DNA of 64,000 bases from Desulforamulus ferrireducens (GCF_002005145.1 NZ_CP019698.1:3162001-3226000), one strand, 5' to 3'. Shown: positions 9,501 through 18,978, numbered from the stretch's first letter. Made by a program: numbers and translations. Notes: generated from the letters alone by a model not told the origin.

Positions 9501-11790
9501 TATTATTTCCTCCAATTTTTATAATATCCGAATACTTCCTATATAAATTCATCATTTCTTCATTAGATTTATCTATTTGTTTCAGGTAGTTGCCAGACTC
9601 CTCAGGTAGACCAATCTTTTCTTTTAATATAGCTAACCAAAGCAATGCATTTTCTTTAGTACTTGGACTATCCAAAGCCTTAAGTAGATTATTTTCCGAA
9701 CTTGCTAGATCTCCTGTAAACATTTGGGATATACCCAGTTGTAGATTTATATATGGTGTTATAGTCATTAGCTCAGCTACGTTCCACAATTTTTTTTCTT
9801 CATCAGAAAGTTGATTCATTTTTTGCGTTATCCAAGTGGGTATCTTTTCTGTTTCTTTAAAATACCTTAAGGCTTCTTGTTTTTTACCTTCTGTAGTCAA
9901 TTGTAACCCTATTTTTGTACAGATGGTTGCATAGCCTTCATACCACTTCACTTGGTACGGAGCGTTTGTTATTGATTTCTTACAGTATAGTAATGCATCA
10001 TCCCATTTCTTGTTTTCATAATATATTTTGGCCAGTTCAAAATTTCTAAAGGAAGAATATTCCCCTTTTTTTACTGCTTGCAAAGCCTCTAATTCCGCTT
10101 CGTTCCATCTTTGTTCTGATTTGTAAATTTGTGCCATAAGTATATGGTAGTCTGGATCTAAAGGATTTAACATCTTTGCTGTTTCTATAAAGGAGTATGC
10201 ATCTTGCACCCGGCCTTGTGCTAAAGCCATATTAGCTTTATACCAATTGTCGTATGCAGAAATATTTATTATAGATATCGTGCATAGACCAAATAATAAG
10301 GCAGTTTTTACTATCAACTTTTTTATAGGTTTAGTTGTATTCCCTAAATGACTCTTCTTGTTTATAAAGGAATTATGCAAGCCATAAATCATGCCAAAGC
10401 CAGTATAAAGTACATTCGTTAAGGCTGCAAAAGAAAGATTAAAGTCCATAGTAGCGTGGGCACCTATGGTACATATTCCTATTAAAATGCTCCAGATTAG
10501 CATTTTGTCAACACCATCTTGCAACATTCTAAATAATTTTATGGCATTTCTAAGTGCAGTAATCCAGATTATAATTATAACTGTTAAGCCTATCAAGCCA
10601 ATTTCAACGCCAATTTGTAAATAATAACTATGGACTTGGTTTGAATCATAAAGATAGCTCTGAAATGTTCTATAAGCCTCTTGCCAACCACCACCTCCCC
10701 ATCCTAATAACGGACGACTCATGATCATTGTAATTGCATCTTTAAAGAAATAAGCCCTTTCTGTGGCATTTCTTAATCTTAATTGTTCTAGAACCTCTTT
10801 ATGTAGCCCGTCGTACAAACAAATGTACCCTATAACTCCAGAAATAATAATACTGGTTACTAAAACGAGAAATAATTTCTTATTAAAGTTACTTGTACCA
10901 AATTTCTGTCGAATTACCTCTATAAATATTGCCAGTGTAATTCCAATAATTAACCAAATCCATGCTAGCAAATATTGCTTAGCTATTACATTTTGTAAAA
11001 AACCATAAATTGATATTCCAGAACAAACTAAACTTATTATAAATGTGTTAGCTAATTGTAGTCGGAATTCTTTCTGACTTCCTATAAGGTATACTAAAAT
11101 ACCAATAGCAAAAAATATAAGACCACCATTACTTCTTGTTCCTAAAAATGTAGTTAGAAGAATAACGTTAAAAGTTGTATAAAATAATCTCCCTCTATCA
11201 TTTGCTATTAACCAATTATACAAGCCAAAAATGATATTTATAGATAAAAAGCTTGCCAACGCATTGGGATACTGGAAGGTTGAATAGATTCTATTTAAAA
11301 TAAAGCCATCTTCAATATCTAGCAGTCCTGCGGCCGATGCTAATCCAGCTAACGCTACTCCCAAAGAACTAAAGTAAATGCATTTAATTACTTTTTCACT
11401 ATCTTTTATATTTCTTGTTATACTCGCAGCAATATAAAAAACCACAAAGTATAAAATATTTTCAATAATTTCGCTCATAGCAGTACTTCGATTAACTGCA
11501 CTAAAAGCCGATACTGTATAAAGAATAGGCACGCATAATATGGCGTAAAACATAGCTCCATGAGTTGGACTTATCTTCTTATCTTGATATTTCCATAGGA
11601 TAAGACAAGCAAGAATTATACATGAAAATAACAAGGCGTATGATTGCTTACTTGAAAAAAATAGTCCCTGAAAATATGGTGCTAAAAATAGTAATAGCAT
11701 AAATCCCCATAAAGGAATTTGATAAAAAATATCCTGCGTTTCATCAATTTTTCTTAAATTACCCCTTTGGATAATGGATTTGCCCATCAC
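9487..11790 (-). CDS. O-antigen ligase/polymerase-like membrane protein with C-terminal TPR repeats
   Basis: The 767-residue product has about 12 hydrophobic segments in the first 490 residues and a Wzy_C/WaaL-type stretch, with a periplasm-facing loop containing RPLLGWGGGGWQ. Residues 520-760 are tetratricopeptide-like repeats (for example AQGRVQDAYSFIETAKMLNP). WaaL/PglL-family proteins transfer lipid-linked glycans to an acceptor and Wzy proteins polymerise them; sequence alone does not separate these roles here. It is the first visible gene of the polysaccharide operon, with a long upstream gap, so the operon promoter probably lies at 11.8-11.95 kb. Confidence 0.75.
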   Translation of the reverse strand: MMGKSIIQRGNLRKIDETQDIFYQIPLWGFMLLLFLAPYFQGLFFSSKQSYALLFSCIILACLILWKYQDKKISPTHGAMFYAILCVPILYTVSAFSAVNRSTAMSEIIENILYFVVFYIAASITRNIKDSEKVIKCIYFSSLGVALAGLASAAGLLDIEDGFILNRIYSTFQYPNALASFLSINIIFGLYNWLIANDRGRLFYTTFNVILLTTFLGTRSNGGLIFFAIGILVYLIGSQKEFRLQLANTFIISLVCSGISIYGFLQNVIAKQYLLAWIWLIIGITLAIFIEVIRQKFGTSNFNKKLFLVLVTSIIISGVIGYICLYDGLHKEVLEQLRLRNATERAYFFKDAITMIMSRPLLGWGGGGWQEAYRTFQSYLYDSNQVHSYYLQIGVEIGLIGLTVIIIIWITALRNAIKLFRMLQDGVDKMLIWSILIGICTIGAHATMDFNLSFAALTNVLYTGFGMIYGLHNSFINKKSHLGNTTKPIKKLIVKTALLFGLCTISIINISAYDNWYKANMALAQGRVQDAYSFIETAKMLNPLDPDYHILMAQIYKSEQRWNEAELEALQAVKKGEYSSFRNFELAKIYYENKKWDDALLYCKKSITNAPYQVKWYEGYATICTKIGLQLTTEGKKQEALRYFKETEKIPTWITQKMNQLSDEEKKLWNVAELMTITPYINLQLGISQMFTGDLASSENNLLKALDSPSTKENALLWLAILKEKIGLPEESGNYLKQIDKSNEEMMNLYRKYSDIIKIGGNNNVSS

Positions 11791-11962
11791 TTTTTAAACC
11801 CCTTTTATATAATATAGAAGAAATTTAACAGTTATTTAATTCTTCTACATTTATTGTCGGTTTTCCTCTGATAATAGCTAATAAACATTTAGACAAGTAG
11901 AATAAAATATTAATTTGAGAGAATGGCTATACTTCTGGGAGTGGCTAAATTTAGCCCTTATC

Positions 11963-11993
11963 AAAAATGAGGGGCACCAAAACAATGGCGCCC
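11963..11993 (-). terminator. Probable terminator after the TolC-family gene
   Basis: On the minus strand an 8-bp stem GGGCGCCA/TGGTGCCC with a 6-base loop is followed by CTCATTTTT. It lies 25 bases after the TolC-family stop codon and would separate that gene from the polysaccharide operon. The T-run is short, so termination may be partial. Next to it, GGCTAAATTTAGCC (11943-11956) is a perfect palindrome that could be an operator. Confidence 0.5.
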
Positions 11994-12017
11994 GGGTATA
12001 AAGGGGTATTTTCTTTA

Positions 12018-13085
12018 CTATACATCACCAAGTTCTTTACCTGTTAGCCGGGCAAGAGTGTCTAACGCAGTTACATATGCGGAAGCAACTTCTATTTGCC
12101 CTGCTTCCGTTTCTTTCAAAGCATATTCAACTTGAAGAACATTATCTTTGGTGGTCATTCCGACTGCAAACATTGCTTTAGTTTGCTTTAATGTGGCTTC
12201 ATATTGTAATTTCCTTTGCTGTAACTCGTTATATTTTTCATACAAATAATTAATATTCAAACATAGGGCTTGGGTTTTGTTCCTTAGCTCTTGCTTACTG
12301 TCACTAAGCGAATTTAGAGCTTGGTCATAGTTGTAATCACCTACATCGTAGAACCGTTCAAATAGTCTTAACCGTGAAGTCAAATTAACGCTTTCCTCTA
12401 CAGTCCACATTTCAAAAGAATTTCCTACTGCCATGTTTACCTGCTCATTTACATCAAGTTCTTTCTTTTCTACCACTGGCATGTCTATTAATTTCGGTTT
12501 GCTGGTAATAGGTTCACCAAGTAATCTGTTTAGCTCGCCATAGGCATTGTCCAGTTTAGCCTGTGCATCCATGACAGCTGTTTTTGCCGCAGCTTCATTA
12601 GCCTCTTCTTCAGCTAAATTAGCATTCGTAGCAAGGCCAACTTTATATCTTGCTTGTGTCTGGAGTAATTTAATCTTGCTTTTTTCCCAGGCTACTTGAG
12701 CAGCAGCAAGTTTCTTTTGGCTTGCAATAACACTATAATACTTATCTTTGACATCAATAACAACCTGTTTACGGTCATTGTCATATTTTTTCTCGGCTTT
12801 TTTCTTTTCAAATTCTGTGCTATAAAAAGCCTTAAAAAGGTTGGTGTCACTGGGGTTAAAACTAAGATCAACCGGTGTATAACGAAGCATGGAGCTTACA
12901 TCGTTAAAAAGAATATCCATTTTTTCAATTTCAGACTTATCATTTTTTAACAACACACTATGGTCTAAGGCTTTATTTATCGCTTGTTCTAAACTAAGTT
13001 CCACATTGTTTTCCTCACCATAGGCAGACAGTGAACATGCAAATACTATCATCAAAGAAAGTAATAATGTTAATAGTTTTTTCAT
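12018..13085 (-). CDS. TolC-family (outer-membrane efflux-like) secreted protein
   Basis: This 355-residue protein has a signal peptide (MKKLLTLLLSLMIVFACSLSAYG, cut near residue 24). The rest is almost entirely long helices with heptad-like spacing and two repeats of the TolC/OEP pattern (for example LLQTQARYKVGLATNANL and TKAMFAVGMTTKDNV). It is shorter than Gram-negative TolC (about 470 residues) and the strands of the beta-barrel are not obvious, so it may be a helical hairpin protein of the cell wall. It is separated from the upstream S-layer gene by a terminator. No inner-membrane efflux partner is next to it. The function is unknown. Confidence 0.7.
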   Translation of the reverse strand: MKKLLTLLLSLMIVFACSLSAYGEENNVELSLEQAINKALDHSVLLKNDKSEIEKMDILFNDVSSMLRYTPVDLSFNPSDTNLFKAFYSTEFEKKKAEKKYDNDRKQVVIDVKDKYYSVIASQKKLAAAQVAWEKSKIKLLQTQARYKVGLATNANLAEEEANEAAAKTAVMDAQAKLDNAYGELNRLLGEPITSKPKLIDMPVVEKKELDVNEQVNMAVGNSFEMWTVEESVNLTSRLRLFERFYDVGDYNYDQALNSLSDSKQELRNKTQALCLNINYLYEKYNELQQRKLQYEATLKQTKAMFAVGMTTKDNVLQVEYALKETEAGQIEVASAYVTALDTLARLTGKELGDV

Positions 13086-13127
13086 TTTATCATCTCCGGT
13101 TTTTTAATCCGGTAACCGGTTTGTTTA

Positions 13128-13163
13128 GTATTAAACAAAGCCCAGACACTGTCTGGGCTTTGT
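13128..13163 (-). terminator. Terminator between the S-layer gene and the TolC-family gene
   Basis: A 12-bp palindromic stem (AAAGCCCAGACA and its complement, 13137-13161) lies 20 bases after the S-layer stop. The minus-strand side continues TTTGTTTAATA. The stem is symmetrical enough to act in both directions. It should end the very abundant S-layer transcript, allowing only some read-through. Confidence 0.75.
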
Positions 13164-13182
13164 TTTAAATTAGTTAGTCAGC

Positions 13183-15402
13183 TTAACGAGAGATAACAAC
13201 CTGACCATTAGCATAACCTACGTTAGCTCCGAAAGCTTCAGCTACGAAGCGAGCAGGTAACATGGTGCGACCGTTGTTAACTTCAGGAGCTACATCCATA
13301 GCAACTGCAGTACCGTTGTTATCTAGAGTCTTGTCACCAATGGTTAGAGTAACAGTTGTGTCACCCTTCTTCAGAGTTACTACACCGTTTTCAAAGGTAA
13401 TGTTGTTTTCTTCTACACCCAGAGCCAGAGCTAAGTAACGTACAGGTACGTAGGTACGGTCATCTTTGATGTAAGGAGCAGCATCCATAACCTTTGCTAC
13501 ACCGTCAACAGTGTAAATGGTGGAACCGATAGCAAAGCTAGCAGAGCCAGCAGCAGGAGCTGGGTTTACTACTACAGCATTGCTTACCTTAGCAATGGTG
13601 CCAGCATCAAAACCTTTGGTGCTATCAGAAGCGGAAGAACCTTCGTTGGTGGTTGCTACAGCTACACCTTTAACTTTAACTACGATAGGACCAACAGGAA
13701 CAGTACGGTCTACAGTGTAAGCGATATCGGAGATCTTGATGGTGCTAGGCTTGGTGCTTTCACTCTTAATCTTGAAGGAAACATATTTGTCATCATCGCT
13801 GATGTTTTCGATTTCCAGGTTACCTTCAACAACTTCTACCTTAGGAGTCTTAGCAAATCTTACGCCCCAGGTATCAATTTCGATAACCATTTCACCTTTT
13901 ACATCATCACCTTTATAGTTGGTGGGCTTTTCTTGAATAGCACCTTTAACGGTTTCTTTAATAACGATTTCACCAGCTTCTTGGTTGTTCAGACCAAGTT
14001 TAACGTCTTTGGTAGCAGAAGTTACTTCCACAGGAGCTACCGCTGTACCAACTATTACTTCTTTCTCTTCACCAATAGCAGAACCGTATACTTTTACAGG
14101 AATATCACCGGTTTTGTCAACTTGCAGGTTAACTTTCTTCAGTTTAACTTCAAATTTAGCTTTGGAACTGGTAACTCCAGTAAAGCTCAGTTCAGCCTTA
14201 TGTCTGTCGTCAGAAACAACAGTCATGACAGAAGCACTGTATGGCTTGGTACCAGAGACAAAGGTCAGTTCAGGATCAGCAGCGAACTTAGCCCACTCAG
14301 GCAGTTCGATGGTCATTTTACGCTTGTTAACGAAAGAACCGGGAACGGTTTCTTCTACAACCAGTTTACCGATTTCTTGCTCGGAAGTACCAGCTAATAC
14401 TTCTTTGGTGTCCTTAGCGGTTATAACTACACCATAGTCAGCGTACTTAGCAATTAACAGATTAGCAGATTCAACATTGTCACCGCTGAAGTCAACTTCT
14501 ACGTCGCCAACTTTAGCGTTGGAAGATACATTAATTACAGGTTTGATTTCAATGATACCTCTCATAGTGGTACCTTTAAATCCAGGCTTCAGTTTCAGAA
14601 CTAATTGACGTCCATCTTGTTTGATGGCGGGTTCTTCAAAGTCTTCAGCTTTAAAGTTAACATAACTAATGGTAGTTCCGGAGTTACCAGGTTCAACCCA
14701 TTTGAAACCATCGGGAAGCTTAAACTTCAACTCATCGCCAGCTTCCAGAGCGCCAGGGGTGGTTTCGGTTATACGGATAACGCCAGCCTTTTCAGCATTG
14801 GATTCACCAATGTTTTCAACGTTTAGGACGGTAGCTACAGCGTTGCCGCTAGCAGAACGACCAATCAGAACGTCACCACCGGTTACACCGGAGTCTAGGG
14901 GATCAATGTTTACTTTGATGTCGCCAATGGCACCGTCAACGATACCATAGATGTTAATGGTTACGATTTGCTTTTTTTCAGTATTGTCAGCACCATCACC
15001 AAAAGTTACAACTAAACTTCTGTCACTGGAGAAAGTAGCACTACCTACTAAACCATCATCGGAACCAGTCACAAAAGGCTTACCTTTACCAGCGTCTTGA
15101 GTAGCTTCAGTTACGCCAGCATCAGATACGCTTTGCCAATCGCCATCACGGTAAACTGCAAACTTAACATTATCGGGCAGAGTTACGATAAAGGATTTAC
15201 CAGCTTCAAAATCGTTTTTAGCTTCACTGTCTTCAGCAATGGTCAAAGTAGAAATCAAACCTTTAAAATCGGTACCAACAGTGGGAACAGCATTCAGTGT
15301 GTTCTTAGTTACCGCAAACGCGGGAGCTCCCATAGGAAGCAACAGACCCACTAGCATAGTCAGGGTCAGTAAAATAGAAAGCGCTTTACGTGTGCGTTTC
15401 AA
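13183..15402 (-). CDS. Probable major S-layer protein with copper-amine-oxidase-N-like C-terminal repeats
   Basis: This 739-residue secreted protein has a clear signal peptide ending near AFA (residues 1-30). The middle has at least three diverged repeats, each carrying a G-I-(R/V)-I-(T/K)-E-T-x-(P/K)-G-A-type strand followed by a conserved LPxG/IDTWG segment. The last 115 residues hold two copies of the copper-amine-oxidase N-like domain (motifs RTYVPVRYLA and RTMLPARFVAEAFG), which Desulfotomaculum-type bacteria use widely on secreted proteins in place of SLH domains. The start is TTG at 15402 behind AAGGAGGGAATTT. Codon choice is much more biased than in neighbours, and the 5' leader is long, both fitting an abundant structural protein. 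The name S-layer is inference from these traits. Confidence 0.75.
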   Translation of the reverse strand: MKRTRKALSILLTLTMLVGLLLPMGAPAFAVTKNTLNAVPTVGTDFKGLISTLTIAEDSEAKNDFEAGKSFIVTLPDNVKFAVYRDGDWQSVSDAGVTEATQDAGKGKPFVTGSDDGLVGSATFSSDRSLVVTFGDGADNTEKKQIVTINIYGIVDGAIGDIKVNIDPLDSGVTGGDVLIGRSASGNAVATVLNVENIGESNAEKAGVIRITETTPGALEAGDELKFKLPDGFKWVEPGNSGTTISYVNFKAEDFEEPAIKQDGRQLVLKLKPGFKGTTMRGIIEIKPVINVSSNAKVGDVEVDFSGDNVESANLLIAKYADYGVVITAKDTKEVLAGTSEQEIGKLVVEETVPGSFVNKRKMTIELPEWAKFAADPELTFVSGTKPYSASVMTVVSDDRHKAELSFTGVTSSKAKFEVKLKKVNLQVDKTGDIPVKVYGSAIGEEKEVIVGTAVAPVEVTSATKDVKLGLNNQEAGEIVIKETVKGAIQEKPTNYKGDDVKGEMVIEIDTWGVRFAKTPKVEVVEGNLEIENISDDDKYVSFKIKSESTKPSTIKISDIAYTVDRTVPVGPIVVKVKGVAVATTNEGSSASDSTKGFDAGTIAKVSNAVVVNPAPAAGSASFAIGSTIYTVDGVAKVMDAAPYIKDDRTYVPVRYLALALGVEENNITFENGVVTLKKGDTTVTLTIGDKTLDNNGTAVAMDVAPEVNNGRTMLPARFVAEAFGANVGYANGQVVISR

Positions 15403-15636
15403 AAAAATTCCCTCCTTAAATAATTGTAATTAACTAGAAAAAATAAGCGAGGTCTTTTCCTCCAACACCTCCTTGTTGTGGTTTTTAATTGTTATTTGCG
15501 TGTCACATTCTTAGACGAAACCTTTCGCTAAAATGTTCCACACAGGGCAAAATCTTTGAGCCTTATTAAGTTTTCATTTTGCCATTCAGATTATATAGAC
15601 GCTAATAATTTGCAAAGGTTCCTTAAAAAATACTTT
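15403..15636 (-). promoter_or_regulatory. Leader and promoter region of the S-layer gene
   Basis: This stretch has no gene. On the minus strand a TATATAAT box lies at about 15590-15597 with a weak TTGCAA-type -35 at sub-optimal spacing. That leaves a leader of about 180 nucleotides before the TTG start, including a second good ribosome-binding-like sequence (AAGGAGGTG) about 65 bases upstream of the true one. A long, structured leader would fit a stable, highly expressed mRNA. The promoter call is tentative. Confidence 0.35.
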
Positions 15637-17136
15637 TTACTGAGTTTTTAGTGCAGAAATTATATTGTCTGAAATCACCAAAGCTATCCCAGATGGTGCA
15701 ACAGTAAATCCCTTGGCATTTGGCACCTTTGCCTCAAAAATCATTGTTTCATCATCATATTTTCGCAAAGTACCGTTGGCAAACAGAGCTAACATTTTAC
15801 CCTCACTGTCTATATAAAAATCCTTAATGCCTGCAAACTCAGGGCGATAGGTTTTTATATTACCGTTAAGGTCTATTTTATAAAAGTTGGTTCCTGTAGA
15901 CACATAAAGCTCACCCTTAACAGGTTGCATCTTAATAATCTCGCTGTCGCCAAAGGATTTTTGGTATTTCCAGGTGCGATCCCACAGATCCAAACAGAGA
16001 ATGCCCGCCCCTTTACTGTAAGAGGTTTCCTCTAATGCAACAAACAATCGGCGGCTTGAGCTGTCGTACACCACACCTGTTGCTTTTCCAAGGGTGATTG
16101 GATAGGACCATTCCTCCTGTAACTCTTTGTTTAGCAAGTAAATCCTACCCTGAACATCTCGGTCGACAACAATAATATCATCATTTACTTCGTTTCTATC
16201 AACAATAATGGGATCCAAAGGCACTTCGTAGTCTGATTTAAAATTATGACGCATAATTGGATCTGGAATGTATGATGTTACTCCTTCTTTTGTCCTAAAA
16301 TAGATGAGATTATCTTTTGCTGAAAAGGCTGGTATCACTGGAGTGCTTGAATATTCACCCTCATATCTGCTTTGGGAGTCTAGGCTCCAGTTTATTTGAC
16401 CGTTTAATTTGATGCTATAGAGGGTACGAATATACTTGTCACCTTCACGAAAATCCGAGGTGGCAAAATAGAGGTTGTTTTTGTCTTGAACCGGAGTCCC
16501 AATTTTTTGCCCATAGCGTTCTTTGTCGTTGTACTTCCCTAAGTCTTGTGACCAAACCGTGTTCCCCTCTTCGTCCAAGGCTGTTAGATTGTGCCCATTT
16601 GGTACATAAATCATGCCATTAGGGGTAGCTAAAGGTTTTGCTGATATCGGACTTGTCAATTCTTTTTCCCATATCACTCGGGGATCTTTTTGGGGAACGG
16701 TTGCCTCTTGAGAAGTCTCTGTGTTAATTATGATCTGTCGGGTATCGCTGTTCCATTGTATTTCGGTACCTAAAACTTCCCCCAAAAAGCGTAAGGGCAC
16801 GTAAATTCTGTCATTGAAAGTTTTAACCATCCCGTTTAAACTATAACCCTTGCCATCAATATAGGCCTCACTGGTTCTTGCGTTGACTTGGACGGTTTTA
16901 TCACCCTTCTTGATGTATACCGCATTAATATCAGCAAAGTATTCTACCTGAGCGTTCAATTTTTCAGAAAAAAAGCGAATCGGTATTAAAGTGGTTCCCC
17001 GCTCCATCAATATTGGGTAGGGTAGTTTTTCCATTTTTTTATCAACAATCACTTGAATGGGTTGCTCACTCCAGGCAGGAGTTGACCCCAGCAGCAACAG
17101 CATCGAAAGTGATAAAGGGAGCAAGATTTTTTTCAT
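15637..17136 (-). CDS. Secreted beta-propeller protein with N-terminal copper-amine-oxidase-N-like domains
   Basis: The product is 499 residues from the ATG at 17136, which follows AAGGAGGTAGTCAAA; longer versions lack a ribosome-binding site. A signal peptide (MKKILLPLSLSMLLLLG...) is followed by two copper-amine-oxidase-N-like repeats in residues 25-145 (motifs LIPIRFFSE and YVPLRFLGE). The remaining part has repeated strands with WxxDLG and YVS(T/S)G patterns of a PQQ/WD40-like beta-propeller. No catalytic residues are recognised. It is upstream of and close to the S-layer gene and shares its wall-anchoring type domain, so a surface location is likely. The function is unknown. Confidence 0.72.
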   Translation of the reverse strand: MKKILLPLSLSMLLLLGSTPAWSEQPIQVIVDKKMEKLPYPILMERGTTLIPIRFFSEKLNAQVEYFADINAVYIKKGDKTVQVNARTSEAYIDGKGYSLNGMVKTFNDRIYVPLRFLGEVLGTEIQWNSDTRQIIINTETSQEATVPQKDPRVIWEKELTSPISAKPLATPNGMIYVPNGHNLTALDEEGNTVWSQDLGKYNDKERYGQKIGTPVQDKNNLYFATSDFREGDKYIRTLYSIKLNGQINWSLDSQSRYEGEYSSTPVIPAFSAKDNLIYFRTKEGVTSYIPDPIMRHNFKSDYEVPLDPIIVDRNEVNDDIIVVDRDVQGRIYLLNKELQEEWSYPITLGKATGVVYDSSSRRLFVALEETSYSKGAGILCLDLWDRTWKYQKSFGDSEIIKMQPVKGELYVSTGTNFYKIDLNGNIKTYRPEFAGIKDFYIDSEGKMLALFANGTLRKYDDETMIFEAKVPNAKGFTVAPSGIALVISDNIISALKTQ

Positions 17137-17216
17137 TTTGACTACCTCCTTCTTTATTGTTAGACTAGCCTTACTAGGAAAATGTTCCACGTCAAATTAC
17201 ATGTATCTTTCATATG

Positions 17217-18251
17217 TTATCCCACTACCTTCTTAAACAACTTACTACTCTTCTGCTTCGGCAGCACATTCATCATGGCCAAAGCTTTGCCGGTGCCAGT
17301 GGCTACGCAGGAGATGGCGTCATCGGCAATATACACCGGCAGGCCGGTTTCTTCGGAGATGAGGGTGTCTAAGCCGTGCAGTAAAGCTCCGCCACCGGTC
17401 ATAACGATGCCTTTGTTGACTATATCTGCGGCCAGTTCCGGTGGAGTCATTTCCAAAACCTCCTTTACGGCACCGACTACTGCTTCCAGGGGTTCTTCGA
17501 TGGCTTGGTAGATTTGGTGGCTGCTGACGGTAACTGCCTTGGGTAGGCCGGTTACCAGGTCGCGGCCGCGGATTTGGGTAACTCTTTCGGGCGTTTTTTG
17601 CGGGAAGGCGGTGGCGATTTCTACCTTGATTTCTTCGCCGGTGCGTTCGCCGATCATAAGACTGAATTCTTTCCTTATATAACGTACGATGGCTTCATCG
17701 AATTTATCACCGCCCACACGGATGGAACGGCTGCAGACAATACCGCCCAGGGAGAGAACAGCCACATCGGAGGTACCTCCGCCGATATCCACTACCATGG
17801 AGCCACTGGGTTCGGAAATGTCGATGCCTGCTCCCAAGGCGGCGGCCAGGGGTTCTTCGATAAGGTGGGCGGCCCGGGCACCGGCCTGAATGGCGGCTTG
17901 ACGGACGGCCCGTTCTTCCACGCCGGTAACACCGGAGGGAATGCAGACCATCACCCTGGGGCGGAAGAACCAGCGTTTACCGTTGGCTTTATTAATGAAG
18001 TATTTGAGCATTTTTTCGGTCACATCGTAGTCGGCAATGACGCCCTCCCTTAAGGGGCGGGTGGCTACAATGTTGCCGGGTGTGCGGCCCAGCATTCGGC
18101 GGGCTTCTTCGCCCACGGCAATGATGCGGCCGGTGTCTTTGTTTATGGCTACCACTGAGGGTTCATTGAGGACAATGCCTTTTCCTTTGACGTAAACCAG
18201 GATGCTGGCGGTGCCGAGATCTATGCCAATGTCTGTGGTAAGTCCGAACAT
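17217..18251 (-). CDS. mbl: MreB-like cell-shape protein Mbl
   Basis: This 344-residue bacterial actin directs lateral wall synthesis along the inner membrane. The phosphate-1 motif [21 protein letters not shown] is at the N-terminus, phosphate-2 ([17 protein letters not shown]) near residue 160 and the adenosine motif ([10 protein letters not shown]) near 290. The position directly after spoIIID is the one mbl has in Bacillus, which is why I name it mbl rather than mreB; the sequence alone cannot decide. The ribosome-binding site AGGAGGAACACC precedes the ATG. Confidence 0.85.
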   Translation of the reverse strand: MFGLTTDIGIDLGTASILVYVKGKGIVLNEPSVVAINKDTGRIIAVGEEARRMLGRTPGNIVATRPLREGVIADYDVTEKMLKYFINKANGKRWFFRPRVMVCIPSGVTGVEERAVRQAAIQAGARAAHLIEEPLAAALGAGIDISEPSGSMVVDIGGGTSDVAVLSLGGIVCSRSIRVGGDKFDEAIVRYIRKEFSLMIGERTGEEIKVEIATAFPQKTPERVTQIRGRDLVTGLPKAVTVSSHQIYQAIEEPLEAVVGAVKEVLEMTPPELAADIVNKGIVMTGGGALLHGLDTLISEETGLPVYIADDAISCVATGTGKALAMMNVLPKQKSSKLFKKVVG

Positions 18252-18408
18252 AGGGTGTTCCTCCTAGATGGTTATGTATATTTGAAGGTTTTTAAGGGTT
18301 GTCCCCATTAAGCACAAAGCAATGACAGGAAGATAGTTTTCCTAAAAAAGTAGGATTCTCTCTTTCCTGCCAAAATTCCTCTTAGTATGGGAAATTTCTC
18401 AGTTTTTA

Positions 18409-18660
18409 TTAAACTATTTCTTTATATTTCTTTCTGGTAGCTTCGCCGCCTCTCAGATGGCGTTCGGCTTTGTTTTCGTCTAGGATAGCTTTGACCTCCT
18501 GGGCCAGGTGTTTATTAAGGGACGGGAGCCTTTCTGTCATGTCTTTGTGGACTGTGCTTTTACTTACTTGGAAGACTTGGGCTGCTTTGCGGACTGTAGC
18601 CTTGGTTTCCAATATATACGCACATATGTCCAGCACCCGTTTTTGGATGTAGTCCTGCAT
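18409..18660 (-). CDS. spoIIID: Sporulation transcription regulator SpoIIID
   Basis: This 83-residue DNA-binding protein acts in the mother cell and modulates sigma-E-dependent genes. The helix-turn-helix is clear (TVRKAAQVFQVSKSTVHKDM, residues about 20-39), followed by a basic C-terminal tail (HLRGGEATRKKYKEI) that contacts DNA in the Bacillus protein. The length matches the family. GGAGGTAGGGAA precedes the ATG. The 318-base gap upstream holds a hairpin repeat, and a weak sigma-E-like -10 (CATACTAC at about 18835) that could drive it. Confidence 0.92.
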   Translation of the reverse strand: MQDYIQKRVLDICAYILETKATVRKAAQVFQVSKSTVHKDMTERLPSLNKHLAQEVKAILDENKAERHLRGGEATRKKYKEIV

Positions 18661-18725
18661 TTCCCTACCTCCTGTTTCGGACGTCAGCGGCCGGTTGTCG
18701 GACGTCAGTTAGCAAGTTAGTTACT

Positions 18726-18776
18726 CCGTTGCGGCGGCTTTGCCGCCACCTCCCTCGGGGGGGAAGGTTTTGGGGG
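18726..18776. repeat. Partial copy of the CTCCCTCCGGCGGC hairpin repeat
   Basis: The sequence contains GCGGCGGCTTTGCCGCC followed by an ACCTCCCTCGG half-hairpin. It matches the right half of the complete copies at 20.9-21.1 and 39.6 kb. It lies in the spoIIID upstream gap, which otherwise shows no gene. Confidence 0.65.
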
Positions 18777-18914
18777 GCAACCTATTATTAGAATTTTTGA
18801 CCGAGCGTCATGTACGAATAAGCGTGTAGGCTTGTAGTATGAAGGAAGTCCGATTTTTGTTGACGTTGCCGAGCTTACTTTTTACTTAAATATATGCGGG
18901 GGGGTGGGAGAAAT

Positions 18915-18952
18915 GTCACAAAAATAAAAGAAAATGGCCTAAAACAGGCCAT
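18915..18952 (-). terminator. Terminator after the SpoIIQ-like gene
   Basis: On the minus strand ATGGCCT/AGGCCAT forms a 7-bp stem with loop GTTTT, followed by TTTCTTTTATTTTT. It starts 27 bases after the SpoIIQ-like stop codon, so the spoIID-spoIIQ unit ends here and spoIIID is transcribed separately. Confidence 0.8.
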
Positions 18953-18978
18953 GTGGATAAGCAATGACAAGTTATTAT

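Noticed and set aside
13933-14950. Plus-strand frames opposite the S-layer gene
   Set aside because: Same reason: complementary frames of a biased, highly expressed gene.
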